Shown here: positions 8,141-17,232 of the stretch, piece by piece
Layout of the letters: each line of letters opens with the position of its first letter
How positions within the stretch are numbered: position 1 is the first letter of the stretch
DNA from: Ornithinibacillus sp047228935
GTDB taxonomy: Bacteria; Bacillota; Bacilli; Bacillales; Amphibacillaceae
NCBI RefSeq assembly: GCF_047228935.1
Contig: NZ_JBFEGG010000007.1
Span: 13,660-77,659 of the forward strand
Length of the DNA: 64,000 bases
Direction of reading: 5' to 3'
Made by a program: the position numbers and the translations under genes
The notes under the pieces: generated by a model
Database searches by the model: none
Seen by the model: only the letters and a program-made list of their open reading frames with translations
Told to the model about the DNA's origin: nothing

Positions 8141-9766
8141 TTATCGTGCAGATTCAAATTCATTTGCCATGCGATTAATTAGAGAAGCCATTTCGGCTCT
8201 AAGCGACGAATTCTTCGGTCGGAATTCTCCATTTGGATACCCTGTAATGTAACCCTTTTGATTTAACGCCACGATTGCTTGATAAGACCACATATTTTGA
8301 TTTATGTCGGTAAATGTTACTTCTGAACTTTCATCAATTGTATACTTAAAAACATTGTATAGTAATGTAGCTAGCTCTTCCCTAGTTAACTTAGCATCCG
8401 GGTCAAAGGATGTTTTGGATTTTCCATTTACGTATCCTAATTCCCGTGCAACCTCAATATCTTTTCGCGCCCAATGCCATTTCGTATCGGTGAATGTATA
8501 TGATGATGGGGTATCATTCGCATGGCCAAGAGCTCGGACAATAATCGATGCCCCTTCTGCTCTAGTCAATGTTTTGGTTGGTGCAAACTTCGTATTCGAA
8601 ACCCCTGTCATCCAGCCTTTTTCTGATACGACATTAATACTTTCCTCAGCCCAATAATTAGCCGCCACATCACTAAAATAGATACTGTTTAACCATAACG
8701 AATAATAGTCCCATGTCTGCGCCGTTTCATGGCTAAGTGCCCAGGATCCTGTTCCTTTAATTCCATATTTACTTGGCATACGTAATTTCGCTTTTATCGC
8801 TTGTTCATTGTCATACCATAAGACATATTGCCCCGGAGTTAACGTGGTATTCCCAATATAATATTCTCTTCCTACTGGTATGGTAAACGTTACTTTAGCT
8901 GATTTTCTTATTTCATCAAACTGTACATTACCATTGAAGGTCTTTATTAATTGTTCTACTCTAGTACTAGATAGGCCCATGCCAGCAATTGTTTTCCCTA
9001 AAGAAGTTGGTCCATCTGTTTTCCATAATCTACCGTAAAATGGCAATCCCACAACAATCTTGTCTTTTGGTACCCCTTGATTTATGGCATATTGTATTGA
9101 TTTTTCAAAAAACTGAATACTAGATACTGGCCCAACTGGGCTATCAGTTCCTTCCCAAGATTCGTCATAAGCCATAATCATGAGATAATCAGCATATTTC
9201 CCTAATGAATTATAATCATAAAAACCGTGCCAACCGGTTGCCCATCCATTCGGATTCGCTGCAGTTGCAACAGATATCTCTTTATGACTTGGAATATATT
9301 GTCTTAGTAGACGGATAAAATCTGTATGCTCATCCCTGTAATCCCGTCCAACCCCTTCAATATCTACATTGACACCATCTAAATTATATTTCTCAACCGC
9401 TGCAGCAACTTCTTTCGCTAATGCTTCCCTTCGATTTAATCCATTAATTCCAGCTGTTCTGTTCCAGTGATTTGCGAGAAATGGAACGACCTTAATTCCC
9501 TGCTGATGCATCTGGTTAATAAATGAAGTATCCAGAGTCCACGTTACGTCTAAATTTCCAGTTTCAGTTACATCGAAGTAATTAGGCGCTACGACATTCA
9601 AGCTTCCTTTTGTTTTTTCCACTTGACTAAAATAACCACTTGGACTACCGAAGAATATATACGACATATTAAACATTCCAGTTTGGGAGTGGAGTGACTT
9701 GCTAGGTGGTAAAATCATAAATAGTAAAACAAAAATAAGTAACAATTTCCATTTTAGTTTTTTCAT
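8141..9766 (-). CDS. Secreted GH18-family glycosidase with three SLH domains
   Basis: A 541-residue protein with a signal peptide (about 1-27) and a GH18 barrel (about 30-360). The catalytic motif reads NLDGVNVDIEG, with the acid Glu at about 137, and later barrel strands read YLMIMAYDESWEG and VVGLPFYGRLW. This resembles spore or wall-associated GH18 enzymes (YaaH/SleL type) acting on GlcNAc-containing glycan more than chitinases. Three SLH repeats follow (about 365-541: FSDVAANYWAEESI, FTDTKWHWARKDIEVA, FTDINQNMWSYQAIVAL). GGGGAGG precedes ATG 9766. It lies 14 nt after a lipoprotein gene, so the two probably form one operon. Confidence 0.88.
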   Translation of the reverse strand: MKKLKWKLLLIFVLLFMILPPSKSLHSQTGMFNMSYIFFGSPSGYFSQVEKTKGSLNVVAPNYFDVTETGNLDVTWTLDTSFINQMHQQGIKVVPFLANHWNRTAGINGLNRREALAKEVAAAVEKYNLDGVNVDIEGVGRDYRDEHTDFIRLLRQYIPSHKEISVATAANPNGWATGWHGFYDYNSLGKYADYLMIMAYDESWEGTDSPVGPVSSIQFFEKSIQYAINQGVPKDKIVVGLPFYGRLWKTDGPTSLGKTIAGMGLSSTRVEQLIKTFNGNVQFDEIRKSAKVTFTIPVGREYYIGNTTLTPGQYVLWYDNEQAIKAKLRMPSKYGIKGTGSWALSHETAQTWDYYSLWLNSIYFSDVAANYWAEESINVVSEKGWMTGVSNTKFAPTKTLTRAEGASIIVRALGHANDTPSSYTFTDTKWHWARKDIEVARELGYVNGKSKTSFDPDAKLTREELATLLYNVFKYTIDESSEVTFTDINQNMWSYQAIVALNQKGYITGYPNGEFRPKNSSLRAEMASLINRMANEFESAR

Positions 9767-9780
9767 GAATAGCCTCCCCT

Positions 9781-10446
9781 CTAGTTTATGTCTTTTCTAA
9801 AGCTTGCTCGGAAAGTATATTCATTTTCCTCAATTAAAATTTCATATTGTAAGTGATAGTAAGGATAAACCATCTCTTTGACATTACTTAAATCTCCATT
9901 TGGACCGACACCGATTTCGTTAAAGAATGCATCGAGGTCATGTATTTCATGCTCCGGATGTAACATCATAATAATTTGTGCCCAAGCAGCTAGCATCATC
10001 ATTCTCTCTTGCTTCTCGCCTACACCACTTTTTACCTCAAGCGAAGTAACAGTTCCATTTTCTACCATAATATAGAGATTCATATTATTCGTTAGTGGGG
10101 CAAGATAAACTCCCTCAGCAGTTGAGACTCCTATGATTTCGCTAATATACAGTTCCGACAGTTGCATATCAGTAATTGCATTCCATCTATCTTTAAAGGT
10201 TTCAAATAAAAGTCTAGGAACTGGTATATCAGGTGTATTACTAATATTCTCGATATTACTGGACCCGTTGTTTTCTTCTTGCGACCTAGGAATGGTTTTT
10301 TGAAGCGCCCTTGTCTCCAGATGAACATCCTCATCCCCTTGATTCCGGTAAGGATCTAATCGATCAATATTTGGTGCAGAATTATCTGTATTGCATGCTG
10401 CAAGAGTTGATAATATGAAGAAAAATAGAGCTAATAGAATACGCAT
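9781..10446 (-). CDS. Putative lipoprotein of unknown function
   Basis: A 221-residue protein with a lipoprotein signal peptide ending LSTLAAC (lipobox Cys at about 17), predicted to sit on the outer face of the membrane. After a polar linker (about 18-70) there is a folded domain (about 70-221) with FETFKDRWNAITDM and, near the end, YPYYHLQYEILIEENEYTFR. I do not recognise the family. GGTAGGTG precedes ATG 10446. It is the first gene of a two-gene unit with the SLH glycosidase, which suggests a role in secretion or activity of that enzyme, but this is only inferred from position. Confidence 0.75.
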   Translation of the reverse strand: MRILLALFFFILSTLAACNTDNSAPNIDRLDPYRNQGDEDVHLETRALQKTIPRSQEENNGSSNIENISNTPDIPVPRLLFETFKDRWNAITDMQLSELYISEIIGVSTAEGVYLAPLTNNMNLYIMVENGTVTSLEVKSGVGEKQERMMMLAAWAQIIMMLHPEHEIHDLDAFFNEIGVGPNGDLSNVKEMVYPYYHLQYEILIEENEYTFRASFRKDIN

Positions 10447-10790
10447 AAATACACCTACCTATTTATCATTCATTTTTAGACTTCCCGATTTAAGTATAAT
10501 AATGCTACCAAATAAGAATTGTTATTACAGTATATAATTCAGATAAAATGTAAATAGTTGAATGAACCAAATTATGGAAAAAGCCATGGCGAAAAAGAAT
10601 AACGGCCGATTAAAAGAAACGAACCGTTTACGTTAAAATATTTAATACAACAAAATTTGTTAATTATTGACGTGGCAATATAAAGTCAGCTCGTTAAGTA
10701 TGGCGCTGTTGTAAGTAGTATATTTTCTAAAACTCTGTGGTTAAATACTATTTCTAATATAAAAAAAGTAAGAGGAGTTCCTCTTACTTT
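10447..10790. other. Intergenic region, promoter side of the lipoprotein-GH18 unit
   Basis: About 340 nt between two minus-strand genes. It holds the terminator of the upstream subtilase gene at its right end, and presumably the promoter of the lipoprotein gene at its left end. I see no further coding sequence or RNA motif. Confidence 0.5.
10761..10790 (-). terminator. Rho-independent terminator after the SLH subtilase
   Basis: Stem AAGTAAGAGG/CCTCTTACTT with a short loop and a T7 run on the minus strand. Confidence 0.85.
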
Positions 10791-12902
10791 TTACTTTACT
10801 TTAAAAGAGTCATCTATAATTCTTGCTACCATTGCAGAAAACTCTGCTCTCGTAATATACGCATTCGGTTTAAAACTTTCGTCAGGATAACCTGCTGTTA
10901 TACCATTTGCTACTAGACTTTGTATATCTTCATATGCCCAATGAGCGGTTGTTACATCACGAAATAATCTTGCGTCTGCTCCTTTTAATTGGTATGCTCG
11001 AACAAGAATAGACGCCATTTCTGCACGTGTTAATGGGGAGTTCGGTTTAAAGTTATTATTCCCATACCCTGTAAGAATTCCAGCTTTAGCTGCTGCCCCA
11101 ATATACTGAGATGCCCAATGGCTATTGGATACATCTTGAAAACTACTTAACTCCATTGGTAATGTTAACTCCTTAGCAATAACCGTCGCAGCTGCTGCCC
11201 TGTCAATATTAGCATTTAGTTTAAATGTACCATCAGGGAATCCTACAATCGTCCCTCTGTTGGATAAAAACATAATTTCTTCTGCAGCCCAGCTTCCTTT
11301 TATATCCGGAAAAATCACAGACTCTTCCAAACCATCCCTAGTAGCTCCTTGCTCAATGTCCACTGCTAACTGGTAACCAAATGGTGACCAATTGTAATTA
11401 TTGTCCTTTATAGCTAGTGCATAGACCCCTGGATTTAGTTCCATACTAAGTTGCTCATTTCCACCCATCCCTGCTGAATCGATAACTTGTATCTTTTGTA
11501 GTGAACCTGACTCATATTGGTACAGTTCAGCTACTAAGTCTAGAGGTAAAGGGATATTGGTTAACGAAATGGAAATCGAAGTATTCTGTGAAAATTCTAA
11601 TCGATACCAATCCTGATCTGTCGGGACATCGATTTTCTCCATCAAATTTCCACCATCTGAAATATCAAGTGCATTAGTGAACTGATTAGCGGTATCATCT
11701 ATAAGCGATGGATATGGTATCGTTAATGACTTGTATGCATTAACCATTCCAAATCCTGCTTGCTGATTCCAATCTTGTTTTCTACTAAAATATGCCCCGG
11801 CCTCTAAAAACCATTTGATTTGGCTAGGAGACAAGTCTGGATTTTTCGATAGTAGTAATGAAGCAATTCCTGAAACTACAGGTGCTGCAAATGAAGTTCC
11901 ACTACCGACACTATAGGTGCCTTCTTGATTAGTTCCAATAATATCTGTTCCAGGTGCCATTATATCAACCCATGTACCGAAATTAGAGTACTCTGCAATA
12001 CTCCCATCTTCATCTGCTGCTGTAACAGCAATTACCTCATTATAAGCAGCGGGGTATACTTTATCAGCTTTTGAATCGTTGCCTGCAGCTCCTATAAGCG
12101 TGATTCCTTCTTTATATGCCTTAACAATTGCCTCTCTTTCAATAGAGCTGCTTTGTGTCGCTCGATAACTCATATTAATAATATCCACATTTTGTTCGAT
12201 TGCGTAATAAATTCCTTCCACTACGTCATAGATGGATGCTTCACCATTTTCATTCATTATCTTTACTGGTAAAATTCTTGACTGATGATTGATACCTACT
12301 GGTCCCATTCTATTTGCATTGGCAGCAATAACGCCAGCCACAAATGTGCCATGACCTTGATCGTCTAAAGGGTCATTATCATCATTTATGAAGTCATATC
12401 CATCTAGCACTCTGCCAACTAGATCTGGATGACTTGCATTTACACCAGTATCCAATACTGCAATGGTAACATCGGTAGAGCCTCTCGTAATATCCCAAGC
12501 ATTAAACATCCCAATTGGCTCCAAGTACCATTGCATCGTCATGTATGGGTCGTGTCGATAAAAGGTTGTGTGACGCTCGTAATCTGGTTCAGCCATTTCA
12601 ACTGTTTCTGCTTCGTTTAATTGGTACAAAACCAATTTATAATCCTTATTATCAGGTACTTTTACAAGATATAATCCTTGTTCTTTTAGCACCTCTATTA
12701 ATTCTACTTGGAAATCGGCAGGGTTAAAATCTTCCTTAGCTTTAATAATAATTTGCCGATTTAAAACATCATCTAAATGTATACTGTTGGTTGTTTCATA
12801 AAAAGTAAAACTACTTTCATCACTTCCAAGAGCGATCGTAGGAAGTCCACTAATAGTCCATAATAGGACAGCGACGATGCTGCACACGTTTAGTTTTCTC
12901 AT
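10791..12902 (-). CDS. Secreted subtilisin-family (S8) protease with three SLH domains
   Basis: A 703-residue cell-surface serine protease. A signal peptide (about 1-26) and a short propeptide precede the catalytic domain, with Asp in TIAVLDTGVNASHPDL (about 151), His in GHGTFVAGVIAA (about 184), the oxyanion Asn in GAAGND, and Ser in GTSFAAPVVSGIASLLL (about 337). A pre-peptidase C-terminal-like beta domain follows (about 390-520), then three SLH repeats (about 530-703) ending LTRAEMASILVRAY and ITRAEFSAMVARII. I chose ATG 12902 (AGGGG 9 nt upstream) because the TTG at 12911 would touch the ribosome site. Likely role: processing or turnover of surface proteins. Confidence 0.92.
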   Translation of the reverse strand: MRKLNVCSIVAVLLWTISGLPTIALGSDESSFTFYETTNSIHLDDVLNRQIIIKAKEDFNPADFQVELIEVLKEQGLYLVKVPDNKDYKLVLYQLNEAETVEMAEPDYERHTTFYRHDPYMTMQWYLEPIGMFNAWDITRGSTDVTIAVLDTGVNASHPDLVGRVLDGYDFINDDNDPLDDQGHGTFVAGVIAANANRMGPVGINHQSRILPVKIMNENGEASIYDVVEGIYYAIEQNVDIINMSYRATQSSSIEREAIVKAYKEGITLIGAAGNDSKADKVYPAAYNEVIAVTAADEDGSIAEYSNFGTWVDIMAPGTDIIGTNQEGTYSVGSGTSFAAPVVSGIASLLLSKNPDLSPSQIKWFLEAGAYFSRKQDWNQQAGFGMVNAYKSLTIPYPSLIDDTANQFTNALDISDGGNLMEKIDVPTDQDWYRLEFSQNTSISISLTNIPLPLDLVAELYQYESGSLQKIQVIDSAGMGGNEQLSMELNPGVYALAIKDNNYNWSPFGYQLAVDIEQGATRDGLEESVIFPDIKGSWAAEEIMFLSNRGTIVGFPDGTFKLNANIDRAAAATVIAKELTLPMELSSFQDVSNSHWASQYIGAAAKAGILTGYGNNNFKPNSPLTRAEMASILVRAYQLKGADARLFRDVTTAHWAYEDIQSLVANGITAGYPDESFKPNAYITRAEFSAMVARIIDDSFKVK

Positions 12903-12992
12903 ATCTCGCAACCCCTAGTGTCTATTAATCATTCATTGAAAAAATTTTATCATAAAATAGTAGTTTCATATAGATTTTCATAGATTTACCAA

Positions 12993-13745
12993 TTATGAAT
13001 CTCTTCTTAAATCCATGATGGATTGACAAATGATATGGGAAAGCCGTACCCTAGTACACCATTCCTCTACCTCATCTTTCATATTTGCTTTATTATGTTC
13101 TAAGTATTTTAATCCATCGACCTTATAGTAACCTATATTTTCTTTTCCAAATTTGTTACGAGCGATTAATGGCCATTCGCCATCGGTCATTTTAGCACTT
13201 GATTGAACAGCGATTTCTAATAATGCTTCCCTACTCATACTGCAAGATCCCGCTGTTATATCCATTTCTGATCCAACTTCTAAAGAAAACATGTGATTCG
13301 TAATCTTTTCTGTTTCCTGCCATGATATTGGATGAGATTGAAAAGCAACTTCTGTTCTACCGATTACTAAATAATGATAGTTAATGATGTCTTTTTGAAT
13401 AGATGGTAGTTCTGATGAATGATCTAACATCCAGGTTACAAAACGATCTAAGTCACAATAATGGTAGAAATCATATTCATAGTTGCTCATAATTTGTACT
13501 AGCTTCCGTCTAGCATTGGCAGCACCATTTTTCTCAATGACAAAAATTCCAAATCCGTGTTTCCCTAATAGTTCAATAATATCAGGACATGTTTCATCAC
13601 TAACTGCTACATAGCGAGATGGATAATATTCTTCGATTCGATGGATGACTTTCTTTAGCGGTATTATTAAGCTGCCATATTTATCGTGAATAATTGTAAT
13701 TAATGCAATAGTTGGTGCTTTTTGTTTTGTTTCGATCTTAATCAA
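12993..13745 (-). CDS. Putative glycosyltransferase-like protein, GT-A type
   Basis: A 250-residue soluble protein without signal peptide or membrane helix. The N-terminal half looks like a nucleotide-sugar fold (APTIALITIIHDKYGSLIIP, RYVAVSDETCPDIIELL) followed by YDFYHYCDLDRFVTWML, which contains a DxD motif (DLD). The later MTDGEWPLIAR resembles the acceptor-side acidic motif of GT-A enzymes. The start is weak: TTG 13745 abuts AAAGGA, so the true start may be slightly downstream. It stands between surface-protein and acyltransferase genes, consistent with envelope glycan assembly. The family and substrate are not recognised. Confidence 0.55.
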   Translation of the reverse strand: MIKIETKQKAPTIALITIIHDKYGSLIIPLKKVIHRIEEYYPSRYVAVSDETCPDIIELLGKHGFGIFVIEKNGAANARRKLVQIMSNYEYDFYHYCDLDRFVTWMLDHSSELPSIQKDIINYHYLVIGRTEVAFQSHPISWQETEKITNHMFSLEVGSEMDITAGSCSMSREALLEIAVQSSAKMTDGEWPLIARNKFGKENIGYYKVDGLKYLEHNKANMKDEVEEWCTRVRLSHIICQSIMDLRRDS

Positions 13746-13877
13746 TCCTTTATAATAATATTAAATTCTATTTCTAGTATACGTTAACAAAACTATCCGG
13801 GAAATTCTTAACGTATAGCACGATTTCTTACCATGATTCTGTACGAAATAAACTTAAGTATTATTGGAATAAGACAT

Positions 13878-13915
13878 AAAAAAAATCCCAATGAAAAAAT
13901 TTCTTCTCATAGGGA
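13878..13915 (-). terminator. Rho-independent terminator after the PatB-like gene
   Basis: On the minus strand TCCCTATGAGAA and TTTTTTCATTGGGA form an imperfect stem followed by T8. Confidence 0.6.
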
Positions 13916-13918
13916 ATT

Positions 13919-14926
13919 CTACTCCCAAGGAATAGATTTTGTATCTATATAAATCCCAAAATCGTCTGGTACACCTTCCGTGCTATTACTAATTCTTTTT
14001 GCAATCATGGTACCAACATGTGGGTAAAAGTGATGGCCGTCAAAGTAGTTATCCATATTGTCTGTAACAGAATTTGGATACATAAAATGATATACCCCTC
14101 CAAAAACTGAGACAATATCCTCAATCCAGTGGTGGTAATCGTCCAGCTGCCCTTCTTCAACCATCGCCTCATATAGCCCTGTATAAACAGGGGTCGTAAA
14201 CACGATAAACTCAGTATTGGGATTGTTTTCTTTCAGTTCTCTTAGAGACTCTGTAAACGCTGGATTATAGTCATAATTATCCCCAAAAAATTCATCTTTG
14301 AACTTCTGGATTTTCTCTAATGTTTGCTTTTCTTTGATATCTGGATCAATTTGTTTCGCATCGGCAACATTGAATCGATTGTAATTACGGTCCTCAACAA
14401 TCTTATCCTCACGAGACATTTGAAAATTCTCTATGGAATATTCTAACGTATCTAGCGATATTAAATTTTTATATCGATAAAATGATTCGGTCGTCTTGTT
14501 CGAATAGGAATCAATGGTTATATTGGTTGAACTTTGCTTTTTACTTGATTTAAAAAAATCCACCCCAATGATAACACGGTCAAATTCTCCGCCCTTTATC
14601 TCTTTAGCGAACTCAATGAAACTGTTATATTCCTTAAAGGACATATCTGCAACCGCATAGTTATACACGTTCATCCCTTCAAAATCATATTGATTGATGT
14701 AAGTACTACGGCTACTGCCAAGCAATAAAGTATCATATTCAAACTCACGAAAGTAAATGGAGTTTGTTTTTTGCTGTCTTTCATTGATAACCGTTTGTAC
14801 ATCGTTATATTCATGATTTGCCCCAAAGGTCCATAGCGGATCAATAAGGAAATTAAAGGTACCAACTGATAGAACACTAGTCAACACAATTGCTAATATC
14901 GTATACACATATGATTTATCTTTCAT
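13919..14926 (-). CDS. Membrane-anchored SGNH-like partner of an MBOAT O-acyltransferase
   Basis: A 335-residue protein with one N-terminal membrane helix (about 7-27) and an extracellular domain. It has SGNH/AlgX-type features: LLLGSSRSTYINQYDFEG holding the nucleophile-like Ser, VIIGVDFFKSS, IVFTTPVYTGLYEA, and YFDGHHFYPHVG holding the Asp/His pair. In PatA/PatB, DltB/DltD and AlgI/AlgJ pairs the membrane MBOAT protein passes acyl groups out and the partner transfers them to the polymer. It lies 36 nt downstream of the MBOAT gene on the same strand, so it is probably co-transcribed. The acceptor (peptidoglycan, teichoic acid or capsule) is unknown. Confidence 0.78.
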   Translation of the reverse strand: MKDKSYVYTILAIVLTSVLSVGTFNFLIDPLWTFGANHEYNDVQTVINERQQKTNSIYFREFEYDTLLLGSSRSTYINQYDFEGMNVYNYAVADMSFKEYNSFIEFAKEIKGGEFDRVIIGVDFFKSSKKQSSTNITIDSYSNKTTESFYRYKNLISLDTLEYSIENFQMSREDKIVEDRNYNRFNVADAKQIDPDIKEKQTLEKIQKFKDEFFGDNYDYNPAFTESLRELKENNPNTEFIVFTTPVYTGLYEAMVEEGQLDDYHHWIEDIVSVFGGVYHFMYPNSVTDNMDNYFDGHHFYPHVGTMIAKRISNSTEGVPDDFGIYIDTKSIPWE

Positions 14927-14962
14927 CCAGAATAACCACCTAAAGTTGGAATACTACTATTT

Positions 14963-16408
14963 TTAAAAGTTGAAATATAAGAACTCACTTACCTTCTGCA
15001 ATTGGAATACAGAGTAAACTAGTAAAGCAGAGACAAATAGTGCTGAGAAAACATTTGGCTTATGTTTTTCCATTAGTTGCGCCGCATTTTTTGCCAATAC
15101 AACAATGAGGAATCCCCCTAGTAGGAAAAGAAGAACAAACCAAAAATTCTCATCTATCGTAAATACATAAAAATCTGATACATTTTCTGTTACCCAATTT
15201 AAATCTTGTAAGACCTCTGGTAACGCTAAACCATTTAACCCTACCATGCCCCTTAGTATATCGATTGCCACTTCAAAGTTAGGTGCTCGGAAAAATACCC
15301 AAGTAGCATTTATGAATTGAAACGTAATAAACCATGCGAGCAGTTTGTTCATTCTAAAACCAGCTTTAGTCCATATACGATTGATAACACTCGCTACCCC
15401 ATGGAGAAACCCCCAAAATACAAATGTCCATCCAGCACCGTGCCAAAATCCGCTGATTAAATAGATTATCATGACATTAATGTAGGTTCTAGTTATCCCT
15501 TTTCGATTTCCACCTAGTGGAATATAAATATACCTTGTTAAGAACTTGGTTAACGTAATATGCCACCTTTTCCAAAAGTCTATAATACCGGTTGCCTTAT
15601 ACGGCGAATTGAAATTAATAGGTAGAACGATATTAAATAATAAGCCAAGACCTATCGCCATATCGGAATAACCACTAAAGTCATAATAGAGCTGAAACGT
15701 ATAGGAAAGTGACGTAACCCATGCATCCACAAACGTAATTCCTTCCGCCATATCATATCCATTATTAGCCCATACTGAGAACGTGTCCGCAACCCCAACT
15801 TTTTTAAATAAACCGATAGCGAACATAAATAGGCCAAGCCCAATGTTCCGGTAATTAATTTTTTTCTTTTGCTGGTCTTCGTATTGCGCCATGACATCCT
15901 GATGGTGCACGATAGGACCTGCGATTAATTGTGGAAAAAAGGTTACAAATAGCGCATAGTTTAAAAAGTTATAACCGTTTGTCTCAAATCTATATGAATC
16001 TACTAAATAAGCTATTTGCTGAAATGTATAGAAGCTAATTGCTAGTGGCAATACAAGATGTAAAATAACGAAATCAAAACCAAATACAAGGTTCACATTC
16101 GTAATAAAGAAATCATAATACTTATAAAATCCTAATAAACCCACATTAAATAGGATTCCTATGGTTAATATCGATTTTCTTACCCATTGCTTGAACTGTT
16201 TAGCTAGAAGGGTTCCAATAATAAAATTCACAATCAATGAGGAGAATATTAACAGTAAGTAATTAGGATTCCACCAGCTATAGAAGAATAACGAACTTGT
16301 CAATAACCATACTTTGGCTAGCGTAACGTTCATTCTATTAATTAAGAAATAACCAGTAAAAACAATTGGTAAAAATACAAATATAAATTCAAAGGAATTA
16401 AAAAGCAC
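14963..16408 (-). CDS. MBOAT-family O-acyltransferase (PatA/AlgI/DltB-like)
   Basis: A polytopic membrane protein of 481 residues that moves acyl, usually acetyl, groups across the membrane for O-acylation of surface polymers. Family signatures are present: PQLIAGPIVHH, YYDFSGYSDMAIGLG, FWKRWHITLTKFLTRYIYI with the conserved His, PLGGNRKG, and LISGFWHGAGWTFVFWG with the second essential His. I chose GTG 16408 because GGAGGAG lies 6 nt before it. The longer frame from 16438 would add ten residues ahead of the first helix. Translation to the SGNH-like partner is likely coupled. Confidence 0.92.
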   Translation of the reverse strand: MLFNSFEFIFVFLPIVFTGYFLINRMNVTLAKVWLLTSSLFFYSWWNPNYLLLIFSSLIVNFIIGTLLAKQFKQWVRKSILTIGILFNVGLLGFYKYYDFFITNVNLVFGFDFVILHLVLPLAISFYTFQQIAYLVDSYRFETNGYNFLNYALFVTFFPQLIAGPIVHHQDVMAQYEDQQKKKINYRNIGLGLFMFAIGLFKKVGVADTFSVWANNGYDMAEGITFVDAWVTSLSYTFQLYYDFSGYSDMAIGLGLLFNIVLPINFNSPYKATGIIDFWKRWHITLTKFLTRYIYIPLGGNRKGITRTYINVMIIYLISGFWHGAGWTFVFWGFLHGVASVINRIWTKAGFRMNKLLAWFITFQFINATWVFFRAPNFEVAIDILRGMVGLNGLALPEVLQDLNWVTENVSDFYVFTIDENFWFVLLFLLGGFLIVVLAKNAAQLMEKHKPNVFSALFVSALLVYSVFQLQKVSEFLYFNF

Positions 16409-16496
16409 AAAAATCTCCTCCAGTAGACAAAAAAGCATTCCTTTCGACGAATGCCAATTAAATCATACAATAGAGGAGTACAAATGACAATTTTTT

Positions 16497-16551
16497 GGGA
16501 CAGGGGGACAGGTTCCTTGTCCCAGGGTCAAGGAACCTGTCCCCCTATCCC
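16497..16551. repeat. REP palindrome pair (BIME-like), copy A
   Basis: A 55-nt inverted pair of the ~27-nt REP unit (GGGACAGGGGGACAGG...TTGTCCC, then its complement). It lies between the MBOAT gene and the stop of the 150-residue unknown gene. Confidence 0.9.
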
Positions 16552-16553
16552 AT

Positions 16554-17006
16554 TTATCTTGCTAATCTTAGTAAAGTTAATATTTCAATTGCAAGCTTTT
16601 CCGCTTCTTCATTTGACTCTGTATTTTTCATAATTTCAATACATGCTCTAACATCTTTCTCTTGATCAAAATTGGTTTGCCTACTAATACTTTCAAGATA
16701 AACTTCATAGGCCATAGCCTCATAGTGATAGGGTTTATCAGAATCTACAATTCTCTCTTTTAATTCATTCACTTTATCCAATTCCTCTTGATTTAACCAA
16801 TCACCTAAAGTCATCTGCTTACCTTTATTTCGTTCAATGGCTTTTAAGTAGATATTAAGTATTTCTTTTTCGCAACTTAATTTCTCCCGTTTTAACGTCG
16901 TCCTACTCATGTTTTCTTCCAACTGTTGAATCTTCCTTATATCAAGATCCGTTAAAAGGTTCAGGACCCTTTCATCACCCGGATCAATCATAGGTCTCCA
17001 ATCCAT
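16554..17006 (-). CDS. Hypothetical helical protein between REP repeats
   Basis: A 150-residue cytoplasmic protein starting MDWRPMIDPGDERVLNLL. It is rich in charged helices (LEENMSRTTLKREKLSCEKE, LNQEELDKVNELKERIVD) and has no signal, membrane segment or known motif; family not recognised. I chose ATG 17006, with GGGAG 7 nt upstream. The longer frame from 17102 reads through REP copy B (as IRPGQGTCPRVPGS), which is not credible as protein. It is enclosed by REP copies A and B and sits next to the RAYT transposase gene, so it may be a passenger or simply a host gene whose flanks were colonised. Confidence 0.6.
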   Translation of the reverse strand: MDWRPMIDPGDERVLNLLTDLDIRKIQQLEENMSRTTLKREKLSCEKEILNIYLKAIERNKGKQMTLGDWLNQEELDKVNELKERIVDSDKPYHYEAMAYEVYLESISRQTNFDQEKDVRACIEIMKNTESNEEAEKLAIEILTLLRLAR

Positions 17007-17019
17007 TTCTTCACTCCCT

Positions 17020-17046
17020 GGGACACGGGGACAGGTTCCTTGTCCC
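17020..17046. repeat. REP palindrome, single copy B
   Basis: A single 27-nt unit (GGGACACGGGGACAGG...TTGTCCC) in the untranslated leader of the 150-residue gene, ending 14 nt before its start codon. Confidence 0.85.
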
Positions 17047-17193
17047 GGTCTTATATACATACATATTCTAGGAAAAGTTACTGAATCCTTCCTATTTCTC
17101 AAATTAAAAATATTAATGGTCTTTTAATTGCTGAATCAACTGAATCCTACCGTTGATTATTATAGGGGGAGGATCCTAAATATTAAAATCACT

Positions 17194-17220
17194 GGGTCAA
17201 GGGACCTGTCCCCCTGTCCC
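17194..17220. repeat. REP palindrome, single copy C (downstream flank of RAYT)
   Basis: A single unit, GGGTCAAGGGACC...CTGTCCC, ending 12 nt past the RAYT stop codon. Confidence 0.85.
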
Positions 17221-17232
17221 ACCTCACCGCCT

